Source: a bacterium (GTDB lineage Bacteria > Patescibacteria > Paceibacteria > UBA9973). From it: a stretch of DNA of 14,888 nucleotides. Where the stretch lies: the NCBI GenBank assembly GCA_021813235.1, contig JAKALG010000010.1, forward strand, positions 1 to 14,888. Direction: 5' to 3'. Shown piece after piece: positions 14,383-14,888 of the stretch (its first letter is position 1; each line of letters starts with the position of its first letter). Below the pieces are notes generated by a model. The model had not been told where the DNA came from and searched no databases. It saw only the letters and a program-made list of their open reading frames with translations. A program made the position numbers and the translations under genes.

Positions 14383-14888
14383 ATGGCTATACCATATACA
14401 TCAAGTCAAGGAGTGTCTTATGGAAGTGCGGGTCAACCAGTAAATTTTAATCCAGTTATAGACACCACTCAAGCAGAAGATGCCATAAATAAAGCAAGAA
14501 CTACTTTAGATGAGGCTAAAAATCAAATGAGCCAACAGCAAAATCAGCAATCAATTCAGCCAAGCTCTCAATTTGGAGGTTATCAAAGTATGCAAGATTG
14601 GCAACGGGCTTATGATATTTCTAGACAACCAGGATATACTGGAAAAACAATATCTAAGCCGACCTTAAGCGAATATCAAAAGATCGCGGCGAGACAAGGA
14701 AAAGAAGGATTTGATATATTAGGAGGTACTTTAGGACAAGAGATCGGAAAAACTCCCACCGGAATAGCAATTTATTCTTATAAACATCCAGATGGAACAA
14801 TAACCTATCACGATGAACAAGGAAATCAATTATCGGAAATTGCTCAGGGAACAACTGCTATTCCGCTTAATTTTCAACCATCTTCTCA
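14383..14888 (+). CDS. Gln-rich protein of unknown function (runs off the window)
   Basis: An open frame starts at ATG 14383, eight bases after the previous stop, and continues without a stop for 168 codons to the window edge. The product begins MAIPYTSSQGVSYGSAGQPV, has a helix with QAEDAINKARTTLDEAKNQM (about 31-50), then a Gln-run (SQQQNQQSIQPS), and a later region with Gly, Tyr and HPDGTITYHDEQGNQ that resembles a small beta domain. The style fits an internal virion or tail-tip protein, but I cannot identify it. From about 14640 the base composition differs (GATC twice, CGCG once, codons CCG, GCG and CCC), so the segment may come from another source. Confidence 0.65.
   Translation, partial: MAIPYTSSQGVSYGSAGQPVNFNPVIDTTQAEDAINKARTTLDEAKNQMSQQQNQQSIQPSSQFGGYQSMQDWQRAYDISRQPGYTGKTISKPTLSEYQKIAARQGKEGFDILGGTLGQEIGKTPTGIAIYSYKHPDGTITYHDEQGNQLSEIAQGTTAIPLNFQPSS

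Noticed and set aside
1..14888. CRISPR array, integrase, transposase or defence genes
   Set aside because: No regularly spaced long repeats, no recombinase catalytic pattern and no nuclease beyond the terminase were found.

Overview
The window is the virion-structure and DNA-packaging module of a tailed double-stranded DNA phage (Caudoviricetes), AT-rich and coded entirely on the + strand. A terminase, portal, scaffold-like protein, decoration-like protein and HK97-type major capsid protein are followed by an adaptor-like protein, a nozzle-like beta-rich protein and a fibre. No tail tube, sheath or long tape-measure gene is seen, so a short-tailed (podovirus-like) particle is the best guess. 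The host cannot be read directly. AT richness, starts without Shine-Dalgarno sites, extended -10 promoters and Ser/Thr/Ala-rich fibre-like proteins full of 'ATST' and 'ASTT' runs resemble Patescibacteria (CPR, Parcubacteria-like) sequences; this is inference. The standard genetic code fits: every gene is uninterrupted, almost all end in TAA, one in TAG.

Layout. 1-57 is the 3' end of an upstream gene, closed by an intrinsic terminator (61-90). A gene-free leader with two C-tract repeats and an extended -10 promoter (178-186) precedes the terminase small-subunit candidate (196), a zinc-finger protein (633) and the large terminase (989). A second promoter (2430-2438) lies on the terminase stop codon and drives the portal (2463). 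Five small genes of unknown function (4506-6107) follow in tight or overlapping order, including a 143-base two-frame overlap. A third promoter (6112-6120) opens a roughly 110-base leader predicted to form a long hairpin and a pseudoknot, ahead of the scaffold-like gene (6239), decoration-like gene (6876) and major capsid gene (7415). Hairpins fill most intergenic gaps here.

The distal part holds two small Ser/Thr-rich proteins with N-terminal hydrophobic segments (8366, 8990), a one-helix membrane protein (9501), an adaptor-like protein with an apparent beta-sandwich insert (9764), a nozzle-like protein (10979), then a fourth promoter (12916-12924), a tail-fibre protein that also starts with a hydrophobic segment (12939) and a truncated Gln-rich gene running off the end (14383).

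The genes would work together as follows: the terminase recognises and pumps DNA through the portal into a prohead built on the scaffold and capsid protein, the decoration protein reinforces the shell, and adaptor, nozzle and fibre complete the tail. The strongest unexplained signals are the absence of GATC from the first 14.6 kb, the structured capsid leader, the dual-frame overlap, and fibre-like proteins carrying export or membrane-anchor segments.
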